A DNA stretch of 64,000 nt. It comes from Lachnospiraceae bacterium (GTDB lineage Bacteria > Bacillota > Clostridia > Lachnospirales > Lachnospiraceae). The translations under genes and the position numbers were made by a program. Shown piece after piece: positions 25,502 to 34,280 of this stretch. Below the pieces are notes generated by a model that saw only the letters and a program-made list of their open reading frames with translations, was not told where the DNA came from and searched no databases. Numbering within the stretch: the stretch's first letter is position 1; each line of letters starts with the position of its first letter. The stretch is taken from positions 76,277-140,276 of the forward strand of contig CAJTCL010000008.1 of assembly GCA_910575005.1 (NCBI GenBank), given 5' to 3'.

Positions 25502-26110
25502 TCAATGTTTTACCACTTTTTTCAGAGCCTGGGAGACAGCGCTGCCTGCCACAAAACAGGCTGCTGCCTCCACCAATCCATTCAAACCTACAAACAGTAC
25601 GATAAAGGTCAGAAAATTGCCTGCTCCCAATCCAACTGCAATCCCTTGTACATATTCTGTCTGATAGAAAAACAAAACTAATGTCCCCATAAAGAACAAC
25701 GTGTTCAATAGTGGACAACAAAGATTAGCAAGTGCCAATGCCCCTTTTTTTAGTGGACCACATTTGAAAAATCCCTGATACAATAACCCAGTCAACCACC
25801 CCATCAATGTTCTTGGCAACACACAGACAATAAATGTATGGATAGGATTAATTGCCAAAAGAGCCGCTCCAAAAGGACTGATACCAAAACACTGGATAAA
25901 ACTGGTAATCCCAAATACTGCTCCCAGAGCCGCTCCTGCTGCTGGCCCCAATGTTACTGCTCCCACAGCTACTGGAACGACAATCAGCGTAATCTCCAAT
26001 CCAAGTGTACGAATATATCCAATTGGTGTAAACGCCATAATCAAAATTACAGCAATTAAAAGTGCCATCTCCACCATATAAACTGTGTCCGCTTTCTGAT
26101 TCTTATTCAC
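25502..26110 (-). CDS. ECF transporter S component
   Basis: A 202-residue membrane protein with six predicted helices. MVEMALLIAVILIMAFTPIGYI at the start and VAVGAVTLGPAAGAALGAVFGITSF are typical of substrate-binding S components of energy-coupling-factor vitamin transporters. The substrate cannot be told from the sequence. The shared EcfT/EcfA subunits are not in the window. I see no riboswitch in the 380 bp upstream. Confidence 0.82.
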   Translation of the reverse strand: MNKNQKADTVYMVEMALLIAVILIMAFTPIGYIRTLGLEITLIVVPVAVGAVTLGPAAGAALGAVFGITSFIQCFGISPFGAALLAINPIHTFIVCVLPRTLMGWLTGLLYQGFFKCGPLKKGALALANLCCPLLNTLFFMGTLVLFFYQTEYVQGIAVGLGAGNFLTFIVLFVGLNGLVEAAACFVAGSAVSQALKKVVKH

Positions 26111-26253
26111 TTAAAATCCTCACTTTCTAATTTAAGAATGGACATCAACGCATGTCCTACTTTCTCAGAAAATATTCTTTGCAGATATTCTCCACGAGCT
26201 GCGCATAATTGCTTTTATCTTAGTAGGAAATCCGAAGGAATTTCCTATAAGAC

Positions 26254-26297
26254 AAAAAGTGCCCTCTCCCTATTTATGAGGGAAAAGACACTTTTTA
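26254..26297. terminator. Bidirectional terminator between etfA and the ECF gene
   Basis: AAAAAGTG-C-CTCCC / GAGGG-CACTTTTT, with T/A runs on both sides. The rest of 26111-26490 holds a GGACAT-ATGTCC hairpin (about 26140) and an AGGAAAT-ATTTCCT hairpin (about 26224) and no ORF. Confidence 0.75.
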
Positions 26298-26490
26298 TAC
26301 ATGCTTTACATTGAATGCCTCACAGAAAGTACATAACGCTCTTTTTACATTCCCCTGCCGAAGAGAAGTATTTCAATAAAAACACTTTCGTGTTCGTATT
26401 GCGAAGTGCGCACCACGCAAAGTATTACAAATACCCTGCGCATTTCTGCAATATATCGGAACTTTTATCTCAGTCTCCGACAAACAAGTC

Positions 26491-27537
26491 TTAGTCTGCA
26501 AGCTCTGCCTTCAAAGCTTCTGTCAGAGCTGGAACAACCTTATTCAGATCGCCTACAACACCGTAATCAGCTACGTCAAAAATTGGTGCATCCTCATCCT
26601 TATTGATTGCAATAATGATGTCTGCTTCTTCCATACCAGCTACATGCTGAATTGCACCTGAAATTCCGATTGCAAAGTACACATTCGGACGAACAGTTTT
26701 TCCAGTCTGTCCTACCTGAAGATCTACTGGAAGCCAACCATTCTCTACTACTGCACGAGAACAACTTACGGTTCCGCCAAGTACTGCTGCCAAATCTTTC
26801 AGCATCTGGAAATTCTCAGCGCTTCCCACACCACGGCCGCCAGATACCAAAATCTTTGCTTCCATGATATCTTCTGTTTCTTTTACAGATTTAACAATAT
26901 TTAAAATCTCAACATACTTATCATCTGGGGTAAATCCAGGATTGTACTCTTCTACAACTGCCTTTGCACCCTTGATCGGATCAATTTTCTGCATAACACC
27001 AGGACGTACTGTCGCCATCTGCGGACGATTATCTGGACAAGCAATTGTTGCAATGGTATTTCCACCAAATGCTGGACGTGTCATAAGCAACTGATTGTGC
27101 TTCTGTTCATCCTCTTTGCCAGGAATTGGATTCAGTGGGAAATCACCAATCTCCAATACGGTACAGTCTGCTGTCAAACCAGTCTTCACTCTTGCTGAAA
27201 CGCGAGGACCTAAATCACGTCCGATAGCAGTAGCGCCTACTAACATAATTTCTGGTTTGTACTCATTGATTACAGATGCAAGTGCATGTGTATAAGGCTC
27301 TGTTCTGTATTCCTTTAACTCTGGATCATCTACTACAATTACCTTATCAGCGCCATACTCTGCCAACTGATCTGCCAAATCTTTTACACCAGAACCAATC
27401 AATACCGCTGCCACATCTGTATCTAAATCTTTTGCCAAGTCTTTTGCCTTGCCCAGTAATTCAAAAGCAATTCCGCTTAATACATTGTCTACCTGCTGTG
27501 CAAAGACATATACTCCTTTATATGCTTCTAAACCCAT
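26491..27537 (-). CDS. etfA: Electron transfer flavoprotein alpha subunit
   Basis: FAD-binding subunit of the EtfAB complex, about 348 residues. The C-terminal FAD domain has LVSGGRGVGSAENFQ, SRAVVENGWLPVDLQVGQTGK and YFAIGISGAIQHVAGM; the N-terminal domain contacts EtfB. ATG 27537 is chosen over the frame 13 codons upstream because family members start MGLEAYKGVYVFAQQ-like. With Bcd it probably bifurcates electrons from NADH to crotonyl-CoA and ferredoxin. Last gene of the cluster. Confidence 0.95.
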   Translation of the reverse strand: MGLEAYKGVYVFAQQVDNVLSGIAFELLGKAKDLAKDLDTDVAAVLIGSGVKDLADQLAEYGADKVIVVDDPELKEYRTEPYTHALASVINEYKPEIMLVGATAIGRDLGPRVSARVKTGLTADCTVLEIGDFPLNPIPGKEDEQKHNQLLMTRPAFGGNTIATIACPDNRPQMATVRPGVMQKIDPIKGAKAVVEEYNPGFTPDDKYVEILNIVKSVKETEDIMEAKILVSGGRGVGSAENFQMLKDLAAVLGGTVSCSRAVVENGWLPVDLQVGQTGKTVRPNVYFAIGISGAIQHVAGMEEADIIIAINKDEDAPIFDVADYGVVGDLNKVVPALTEALKAELAD

Positions 27538-27648
27538 TATTTTCACCACTTTCCTTAATTTTGCGGATATTCGCAATCCATCTCATTTGCTCTAGGAAGA
27601 GCTTTCAAAAGCATGTCACAGTTATTCATCCACGAACATACTATAACA

Positions 27649-28434
27649 TTAGATTACGTGTTTCTCTTTCATTTTTCCTACAATATACTTGACTGCATCT
27701 TCTGGTGTATCAGGAACAACCTTTTCGCCAGCGCCCTTCTTTACTTTATCAGATGCTTTTGCAATCTTGGTAGGTGATCCTTTTAATCCAAGGTCAGAAT
27801 CATCCACATCTTTAAGGTCTGGTCTGCCCCATACAGTCACTTCTTTATCATAAGCATCAAAGATTCCGCCTGGTGACATATAACGCGGCTCATTTAACTC
27901 AGAAAGAGCAGTAATCAAGCAAGGCATTTTAGCCTTTAATTCATGATATCTGTCTTCATACTGACGCTGTACAATCACATAGTCACCATCAATCTTGATT
28001 TCCTGTGCGTAAGAAATAACAGGAATATTCAAGTGCTCAGAGATCTGGGGACCAACCTGAGCGGTATCGCCGTCAATTGCCTGACGTCCTGTGATAATCA
28101 GGTCATATTCCAGATTGCGGATTGCTCCTGCAATTGTAGTGGAAGTAGCCCATGTATCAGCTCCACCTAACACCCTGTCTGTCACCAGGATTCCCTTGTC
28201 AGCGCCCATTGCCATTGCTTCACGCAGCACTTCATCTGCTTTCGGAAGTCCCATTGTAAGTACAGTAACCTCTGCACCATACTGTTCTTTTAATCTCAAT
28301 GCTGCTTCCAAACCAGCTTTATCGTCCGGATTCATGATAGTGAGCATTGCACCTCTGTCCAGAGTACCATCTGGATTGAATTTTACTCCACCTTTGGTAT
28401 CTGGCACCTGCTTTATACATACAACGATTTTCAC
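27649..28434 (-). CDS. etfB: Electron transfer flavoprotein beta subunit
   Basis: A 261-residue adenine nucleotide-binding partner of EtfA. MKIVVCIKQVPDT at the N-terminus, ITGRQAIDGDTAQVGPQISE and the C-terminal basic region are family features. The start is GTG at 28434, just after AAGGAG. It lies 111 bp before etfA and 340 bp after bcd; that spacer carries two near-identical direct repeats. Confidence 0.96.
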   Translation of the reverse strand: MKIVVCIKQVPDTKGGVKFNPDGTLDRGAMLTIMNPDDKAGLEAALRLKEQYGAEVTVLTMGLPKADEVLREAMAMGADKGILVTDRVLGGADTWATSTTIAGAIRNLEYDLIITGRQAIDGDTAQVGPQISEHLNIPVISYAQEIKIDGDYVIVQRQYEDRYHELKAKMPCLITALSELNEPRYMSPGGIFDAYDKEVTVWGRPDLKDVDDSDLGLKGSPTKIAKASDKVKKGAGEKVVPDTPEDAVKYIVGKMKEKHVI

Positions 28435-28467
28435 GGTAATTCACTCCTTATGTTTTATTTTTATTTA

Positions 28468-28757
28468 CATACGCGGATTGTCTCAAGATGCTTCGCATCT
28501 TTCGCGCGTTGCGCTTTCAAATGTTCGATATAAATATTTCATTCATGCCAGCATGACTACATATTTATATCTTCCATTCTCTCCTTCACTCATAAGCAAA
28601 GCCTCGAAAATGCTTCGCATTTCCTCGGGCGCTTTTCTTTGCATACGCGGATTGTCTCAAGATGCTTCGCATCTTTCGCGCGCGTTGCGCTCTCAAATGT
28701 CCGATATAAATATTTCGTTCATGCCAGCATGACTACATATTTATATCTTCCATTCTC
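28468..28757. repeat. Two ~115-bp direct repeats in the bcd-etfB spacer
   Basis: Copy A 28468-28581 and copy B 28642-28757 differ at only a handful of positions. Each starts CATACGCGGATTGTCTCAAG, contains an AAGATGC-TTC-GCATCTT hairpin, a GCGCG-rich stretch and a larger GATATAAATA...TATTTATATC inverted repeat around CATGCCAGCATGACTAC. The 60-bp linker has another AAATGC-TTC-GCATTT hairpin. Confidence 0.85.
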
Positions 28758-28774
28758 AATCCGCTTATTCGCGA

Positions 28775-29929
28775 CTATCTTAATAATGCGCCAGAGATAA
28801 CCATACGCTGAACCTCAGAGGTTCCTTCATAGATCTCTGTGATCTTAGCATCACGCATCATACGCTCTACATCATATTCACGGATATAACCATATCCACC
28901 AAACAACTGAACGCACTTTGTGGTCACTTCCATAGCAACCTCTGCTGCAAATAATTTTGCTTTTGCTGCCTCAACAGAATAAACCTTCTGTGTTGCCTTT
29001 GCCATAGCAGCTTTGTATACCAACATCTGTGCTGCCTCAACCTTAGCAGCCATATCAGCAAGCTGGAACTGTGTATTCTGCTGAGCTGCAATGGAGCGTC
29101 CAAACTGCTTTCTTTCTTTGGTGTAAGCAATTGTCAAATCCAATGCACCCTCTGCAATACCAAGTGCCTGTGCAGCGATACCAATACGTCCGCCATCCAG
29201 TGTATGCATAGCGATTGGGAATCCCTTACCCTGTGCTCCCAATAAATTATCCTTGGGGATTCTGCAGTCTTCAAAAATCAATTCATATGTAGCGGAACCG
29301 CGGATACCCATTTTCTTTTCCTTTGTTCCAAAAGAAAATCCTGGAGTATCTTTTTCAACAATAAATGCGGAGAAGGATTTTTTCTTTCTTCCTCTTGCAT
29401 CTACCTTTACATCAGTAACAGCAATTACAATATAGATATCTGCTTCTTTACCATTTGTGATAAAGCACTTAGAACCATTCAGAATCCATTCTTCGCCATC
29501 CAAAACAGCTTTGGTCTGGCAGCCCTGTGCATCTGTACCTGCACCTGGCTCTGTCAGTGCAAATGCACCTAACTTCTCGCCTTTTGCAAGTGGAGCAAGA
29601 TATTTCTGTTTCTGCTCCTCTGTACCATAAGTCATAATCGGATCACAACACAGAGAAGTATGTGCAGATACAATAACACCTGTAGTACCACAAACTTTAG
29701 ACAGCTCTTCCACACACATAATATAGGTTAAGGGGTCACAGCCCTGTCCGCCATACTCTTTTGGAATTGGGATTCCCATGAATCCAATTTTCTGCATCTT
29801 CTCTACGGTTCCTCTTGGGAATTTTTCTGTCTCATCAACTTCCTGTGCAAGAGGCTTTACTTCATTTTCCGCAAACTCTCTAAAAAGAGTTCTCGCCATT
29901 TCATGTTTTTTATCTAAAGAAAAATCCAT
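28775..29929 (-). CDS. bcd: Butyryl-CoA dehydrogenase (short-chain acyl-CoA dehydrogenase)
   Basis: A 384-residue FAD enzyme reducing crotonyl-CoA to butyryl-CoA with EtfAB. Motifs: ALTEPGAGTDAQG, ECFITNG-type loop (KCFITNGKEAD), the FAD site QLFGGYGYIREY, and the catalytic Glu in IYEGTSEVQR (E368). GGAGG precedes ATG 29929. Placement with thl, hbd and etfBA supports a role in butyrate formation rather than beta-oxidation. Confidence 0.94.
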   Translation of the reverse strand: MDFSLDKKHEMARTLFREFAENEVKPLAQEVDETEKFPRGTVEKMQKIGFMGIPIPKEYGGQGCDPLTYIMCVEELSKVCGTTGVIVSAHTSLCCDPIMTYGTEEQKQKYLAPLAKGEKLGAFALTEPGAGTDAQGCQTKAVLDGEEWILNGSKCFITNGKEADIYIVIAVTDVKVDARGRKKKSFSAFIVEKDTPGFSFGTKEKKMGIRGSATYELIFEDCRIPKDNLLGAQGKGFPIAMHTLDGGRIGIAAQALGIAEGALDLTIAYTKERKQFGRSIAAQQNTQFQLADMAAKVEAAQMLVYKAAMAKATQKVYSVEAAKAKLFAAEVAMEVTTKCVQLFGGYGYIREYDVERMMRDAKITEIYEGTSEVQRMVISGALLR

Positions 29930-30068
29930 GATATTTTTCCTCCAAACTTTCTTCTATATTTTTATTTCCGCAAACAATAAGCCAAGCAGCCATGCCTGCA
30001 CGGACATTTCATAAAAATTGCATAGTAAATCCCGCATAGCTTTCAAAACGCCGCAGACGATTTGACGC

Positions 30069-30108
30069 GGCGCGCGGGCTGCTTCTCAGCATCAAAAATC
30101 CGCGCGCC
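30069..30108. repeat. GC-rich hairpin in the hbd-bcd spacer
   Basis: GGCGCGCGG / CCGCGCGCC with a 22-nt loop, enclosed by a wider CATAGC...GCTATG pair. A similar hairpin lies at 31161-31199. The other part of the 334-bp spacer shows no gene; crt is not here. Confidence 0.6.
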
Positions 30109-30263
30109 TGCTATGGGGTTCTGACTAATTCTATGTAACAGTCTAACCTACGCCATTTACAAAATGTACCTTTGCTCCAGTTTTCCCTTCATCAAAGTAC
30201 CACAAAAACGGATGAACTCACCAGTCTCTGCCGCTCACTTTAACTAATTAAACTGTCACGATA

Positions 30264-31103
30264 TTATTTCTTATAGTCATAGAAGCCGATTCCGGTCTTC
30301 ATTCCCAGTTTACCTGCACGAACCATTTTCTTCAGCAATGGATGTGGACGGTATTTTGGATCTCCTGTTTCATCATACAATACATTCATGATTGCAAGGC
30401 AGATATCTAATCCTACCAGGTCGCCCAAAGCCAGTGGTCCCATTGGATGGTTAGCGCCTAATTTCATAGCAGTATCAATTCCCTCTACAGAAGCAACGCC
30501 ATCTGCATAGATACCTACTGCTTCATTGATCATCGGAATTAAAATTCTATTTACTACAAAGCCTGCTGCTTCATTTACTTCTACTGGAGTCTTGCCGATC
30601 TCTTTTGAAATCTCAACAATCTTATCCTTCATATCGTCTGGTGTATTCTCACCTTTGATAACCTCAATCAACTTCATAACTGGAGCTGGATTAAAGAAAT
30701 GCATACCGATCACTGGTCTGTCAAGACCTGCACCGATCTCTGTAATAGAAAGAGAAGATGTATTAGTTGCAAACATACAATCTTTCTTTACAATATCCTG
30801 CAGTTCTTTAAATGTCTGTTTCTTAACATCCATAACTTCCAGAGCTGCTTCCACGATCAAATCACAGTCACCGCAAATATCCTTTGTGCCTGTGGTAATC
30901 TTAGCAAGGATAGCATCTGCTGCTGCCTGCTCCATCTTGCCCTTTGCGATTCTCTTCTCGAATCCCTTTGCAATTTTATTCTTACCATTTGCTGCAAATT
31001 CGTCGTTAATATCGCATAAGCATACTTCATAGCCTTCTGTCTGAGCAAATGCCTGTGCAATTCCAGAACCCATAGTTCCTGCTCCAATAATACCTACCTT
31101 CAT
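30264..31103 (-). CDS. hbd: 3-hydroxybutyryl-CoA dehydrogenase
   Basis: NAD(P)-dependent reduction of acetoacetyl-CoA to 3-hydroxybutyryl-CoA, about 279 residues. Rossmann motif [16 protein letters not shown] at the N-terminus; catalytic His in [26 protein letters not shown] and [11 protein letters not shown] in the C-terminal dimer domain. AAGGAGG lies 7 nt before ATG 31103; the frame 9 codons upstream is ignored. Between thl and bcd. Confidence 0.95.
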   Translation of the reverse strand: MKVGIIGAGTMGSGIAQAFAQTEGYEVCLCDINDEFAANGKNKIAKGFEKRIAKGKMEQAAADAILAKITTGTKDICGDCDLIVEAALEVMDVKKQTFKELQDIVKKDCMFATNTSSLSITEIGAGLDRPVIGMHFFNPAPVMKLIEVIKGENTPDDMKDKIVEISKEIGKTPVEVNEAAGFVVNRILIPMINEAVGIYADGVASVEGIDTAMKLGANHPMGPLALGDLVGLDICLAIMNVLYDETGDPKYRPHPLLKKMVRAGKLGMKTGIGFYDYKK

Positions 31104-31160
31104 GATAATCCTCCTTATATTGTATTTCAAAATTCAAAACGCTGGTAACGTTTTGATAAC

Positions 31161-31199
31161 AGCGCGCGATCTGCTGCAGTATCTATCATTTCGCGCGCT
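31161..31199. repeat. GC-rich hairpin in the thl-hbd spacer
   Basis: AGCGCGCGA / TCGCGCGCT with a 21-nt loop rich in CTGC/ATC, resembling the hairpin at 30069-30108. No T-run; probably an mRNA-processing or stability element. Confidence 0.55.
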
Positions 31200-31209
31200 T
31201 CCCATAATA

Positions 31210-32391
31210 TTAGTCTCTTTCTACGATGGTAGAGCATCCCATACCGCCGCCGATACACAGAGTTGCCAGACCCTTCTTAGCATCTCTTCTCTGCATCTCA
31301 TGAAGCAGTGTTACAAGGATACGGCATCCACTTGCTCCAACCGGATGTCCAAGTGCAATTGCTCCACCGTTTACGTTTACTTTGCTCATATCAAACTCAA
31401 GATCATGTGCCACTGCCAGAGACTGTGCTGCAAATGCCTCATTTGCCTCTACCAGATCCATGTCGTTAATGGTAAGTCCTGTCTTCTCAAATACTTTCTT
31501 GGTGGAAGCAACTGGACCAACACCCATAATGGAAGGATCTACGCCGCCAAGTGCACCTGCTACGAAAGTAGCCATAGGTGTTACACCTAATTCTTTTGCC
31601 TTCTCTTCACTCATAACAACAATTGCTGCTGCACCATCATTGATTCCAGAAGCATTTGCTGCTGTAACGATTCCGTCTGGCTTAAATGCAGGACGCAATT
31701 TTGCAATGCCCTCTGCTGTTGTGCCTGGACGTGGTCCTTCGTCTGTATCTACAACTACAGTTTTCTTTTTCTGTTTTACTTCTACTGGAACGATCTCATC
31801 TTTGAATTTGCCTTCTGCTGTAGCTTTTTCACATTTCTGCTGAGAGCTTGCTGCAAACTCATCTAACTGTTCTCTGGTCAGTCCCCATTTTTCTGCCACA
31901 TTCTCAGCAGTGATACCCATATGGTACTGATTAAATGCATCCCACAATGCATCATTTACCATTGTATCAACCAGGGTCGCATTGTTCATTCTATATCCAT
32001 AACGGCCCTGCATAGCTGCATAAGGAGCCATAGACATATTTTCCATACCGCCTGCAACAACAATGTCAGCATCTCCTGCCTGAATCATCTGTGCTGCCAT
32101 GTTTACACAATTCAAACCAGAACCGCACACAACATTCACAGTAACTGCTGGTGTCTCGATGGGCAGACCTGCTTTGATAGAAGCCTGACGTGCTACGTTC
32201 TGGCCCAAACCAGCCTGGATAACACAGCCCATATATACATGGTCTACTTTATCTGCCGGAACACCAGCTCTGTTCAATGCTTCTTTGATTACGATGGAAC
32301 CCAAAACAGGTGCCGGAGTTGTGCTTAAGCCTCCACCCATAGTTCCGATTGCGGTACGGCATGCGCCTGCTAAAACAACTTTCTTTGCCAT
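31210..32391 (-). CDS. thl: Acetyl-CoA acetyltransferase (thiolase)
   Basis: Condenses two acetyl-CoA to acetoacetyl-CoA, 393 residues. Acyl-accepting Cys in [14 protein letters not shown] (C89), catalytic His in [14 protein letters not shown], and second Cys in [17 protein letters not shown] precedes ATG 32391; upstream codons are not used. First gene of the thl-hbd-bcd-etfB-etfA set, behind a promoter with a Rex-like site. Confidence 0.96.
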   Translation of the reverse strand: MAKKVVLAGACRTAIGTMGGGLSTTPAPVLGSIVIKEALNRAGVPADKVDHVYMGCVIQAGLGQNVARQASIKAGLPIETPAVTVNVVCGSGLNCVNMAAQMIQAGDADIVVAGGMENMSMAPYAAMQGRYGYRMNNATLVDTMVNDALWDAFNQYHMGITAENVAEKWGLTREQLDEFAASSQQKCEKATAEGKFKDEIVPVEVKQKKKTVVVDTDEGPRPGTTAEGIAKLRPAFKPDGIVTAANASGINDGAAAIVVMSEEKAKELGVTPMATFVAGALGGVDPSIMGVGPVASTKKVFEKTGLTINDMDLVEANEAFAAQSLAVAHDLEFDMSKVNVNGGAIALGHPVGASGCRILVTLLHEMQRRDAKKGLATLCIGGGMGCSTIVERD

Positions 32392-32493
32392 TTTCTTCGT
32401 CTCCTTTATATTTTTGTGTATCGGCACAGCTAAACAGCCCGCCGACCATGAACAGAATCCTGAAAACAGATTTTGACAAAATCACCAAAATGT

Positions 32494-32522
32494 ATGTTAT
32501 TTTTTTAACAATCTTTTGCCAA
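32494..32522 (-). promoter_or_regulatory. thl promoter with Rex-like operator
   Basis: On the minus strand TTGGCA (32517-32522), 17-nt spacer, TAACAT. The 18-mer 32494-32511 reads TTGTTAAAAAAATAACAT, matching the Rex consensus TTGTTAA-N4-TTAACAA at 12 of 14 positions, and lies between -35 and -10. Rex represses such genes when NADH/NAD+ is low. The other 300 bp of this gap (to 32816) show only short hairpins. Confidence 0.65.
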
Positions 32523-32816
32523 AAAAAAGGAAAACAGGTTTACTAACCTTCTCCTCGCTGTCATACTTGCAGGAAACCTCGTCGGAGGTCTTATTTTCCC
32601 ATGTTTTCAATCCTCGCTAAAAACATCCTAGCACATTTTACTACAAATTGCAAGAATTATCTTGCGCATTCCCATCCTGGCTTTCGCTCTTTTCCGACAG
32701 CCTGATTTTGTCCATCTTTGTTATATTTTTATCATTCTATCGCCGCTTTTCCCTAGAAAAAAAGCCAGTTTTTATGCAATTTACACAAAAACTGGTTTTC
32801 CATTTTTTTCTATGTA

Positions 32817-34094
32817 TTAATAAAAAACATGGTTCCCAATAACGGTACCCGGAATACTGCCATCATTGCGCCTGAAATATAAACAGCTAAGTGTAATAGT
32901 TCCGCCTAAAACCTCCTGCGCTGCCTGGGTACAAGTACTATTTGCACCACCTGCTAGCACAGAGGCAAACCTTCCGCTCGCCACTGGAGAAAATTGTCCC
33001 CCTTGATAAATAACCCCTGCTATTGTATTTGGAAAATGAGAACTGCTGACCCGATTCAGCACAACACTTCCCACTGCCAGTTTGCCCTCATAACTCTCTC
33101 CATCAGCCTCACACTGAATCAAAGCGGCAAGCAGAGCCAAATCTGAGGCATCCCGCTTTGTGCCTGTTTCTTGGCTGTTACTTGTATCTTGACCATTGCT
33201 TGTATCTTTTTTGCTGCTGCCCGTTTCCCCCTGCTGGCGATCTACTTGCTGTTGTTTTTCTTGCTGTGCCTTCACTTCCTGCTGTCTTTTTAACTCTTGT
33301 TGGCGCCGGTTTTCCTCCTCCTGGCGTTTGATCTCTTCTAGACGTTTGGCATCTTCTGCCGCTTTTTGAGCTTCCAGCTCTGCTTCATACGCTTTCTGTT
33401 TCTCTATCTTGGCTTTGTAGGAAGCCACATCCGCCTGTGCATCTGCAAGCTGTATTTTTGCCGCATTCAACTGCTCGGAAGTATCTGCCACCAGTTCCGC
33501 AATCTCCTGTTGTTTTGCTTCCTGTTGTTTCTGCAGTTGAGCAAGAGATTCCTCTTGTCTGGCAAGCTTTTTTTCCTTACCAGCAATCTCTTCCTTTGTC
33601 TCCCGATATCGGTCTAACATATCCCTGTCATACTCATGGATACTGGATATATACTCTGTCTTATTTAAAAAATCGGCAAAATTCTCAGCCGTCAGCAAAA
33701 CCTCAATCACTGTCTCTGTATCCATTTCATACAAAAAACGGATTCTATTTTTCATTGCCTTATATTGTCTTTTCTCCCGTTTGCGCGCCTTATTCAGCTC
33801 TTTGCGGGTGGTCTCCAAATTTTTATGAGTGGTTGCAAGCTGCTTCTCTGTCTCATTTAACTCTGCTGTGGCCTCAGAAAGTTTGTTGTTAAACTCCGCC
33901 AAATCTCCTTCTAAGCCGCCTTTCTTCTCAGAAAGACTGTTTACCTCCTGCTGAGCTTCTTTCTCCTCCTGCTCTAAGTTCTTAATGCCCTTTTGTACCT
34001 CATTCAGCTTTTGCTGTGTTGCATAAGTTTCCATTGGAAACAGACTGCACAGTACCATTAATGCGGCAAGCCCTTTTAAAACATTTCTTTTCAC
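32817..34094 (-). CDS. Secreted cell-wall hydrolase, coiled coil plus SleB/CwlJ-type domain
   Basis: A 425-residue secreted protein. Signal peptide MKRNVLKGLAALMVLCSLF...TYA. Residues about 27-235 are a long coiled coil of the CwlO/PcsB N-terminal type. A Glu/Gln/Lys-rich linker follows (about 236-305). The C-terminal ~110 residues resemble Hydrolase_2 of SleB/CwlJ cortex-lytic enzymes (LALLAALIQCEADGE with the catalytic Glu, then GKLAVGSVVLNRV). AGGCGGGG precedes ATG 34094. Could act in vegetative wall turnover or spore germination. Confidence 0.88.
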   Translation of the reverse strand: MKRNVLKGLAALMVLCSLFPMETYATQQKLNEVQKGIKNLEQEEKEAQQEVNSLSEKKGGLEGDLAEFNNKLSEATAELNETEKQLATTHKNLETTRKELNKARKREKRQYKAMKNRIRFLYEMDTETVIEVLLTAENFADFLNKTEYISSIHEYDRDMLDRYRETKEEIAGKEKKLARQEESLAQLQKQQEAKQQEIAELVADTSEQLNAAKIQLADAQADVASYKAKIEKQKAYEAELEAQKAAEDAKRLEEIKRQEEENRRQQELKRQQEVKAQQEKQQQVDRQQGETGSSKKDTSNGQDTSNSQETGTKRDASDLALLAALIQCEADGESYEGKLAVGSVVLNRVSSSHFPNTIAGVIYQGGQFSPVASGRFASVLAGGANSTCTQAAQEVLGGTITLSCLYFRRNDGSIPGTVIGNHVFY

Positions 34095-34161
34095 GATCCC
34101 CGCCTCTTTTCCTTATAGTTTGATTTACCACGACCTGCAGAACGATTTCCTGCAATAGAAA

Positions 34162-34188
34162 TAAGTTTTTACAATTTTTGGCCGATAA
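34162..34188 (+). promoter_or_regulatory. Sigma-28 (SigD/FliA)-like promoter of the HD-GYP gene
   Basis: TAAG (34162-34165), exactly 15 nt, then GCCGATAA (34181-34188), one mismatch from TAAA-N15-GCCGATAA. It lies 90 bp before the ATG at 34281. Confidence 0.6.
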
Positions 34189-34280
34189 TTATAATATAAC
34201 TTATCCTTCACCCAGACGCAACCAGAACAAATATTTTGTTTTGGAATAAAATTAGAACGAACAATGGAGGTGTATTCTCA

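Noticed and set aside
32549-32600. Possible degenerate copy of the structured repeat upstream of thl
   Set aside because: Only GCTGTCATAC plus a CCTC-GAGG hairpin match; loops and ends are absent, so chance is likely.
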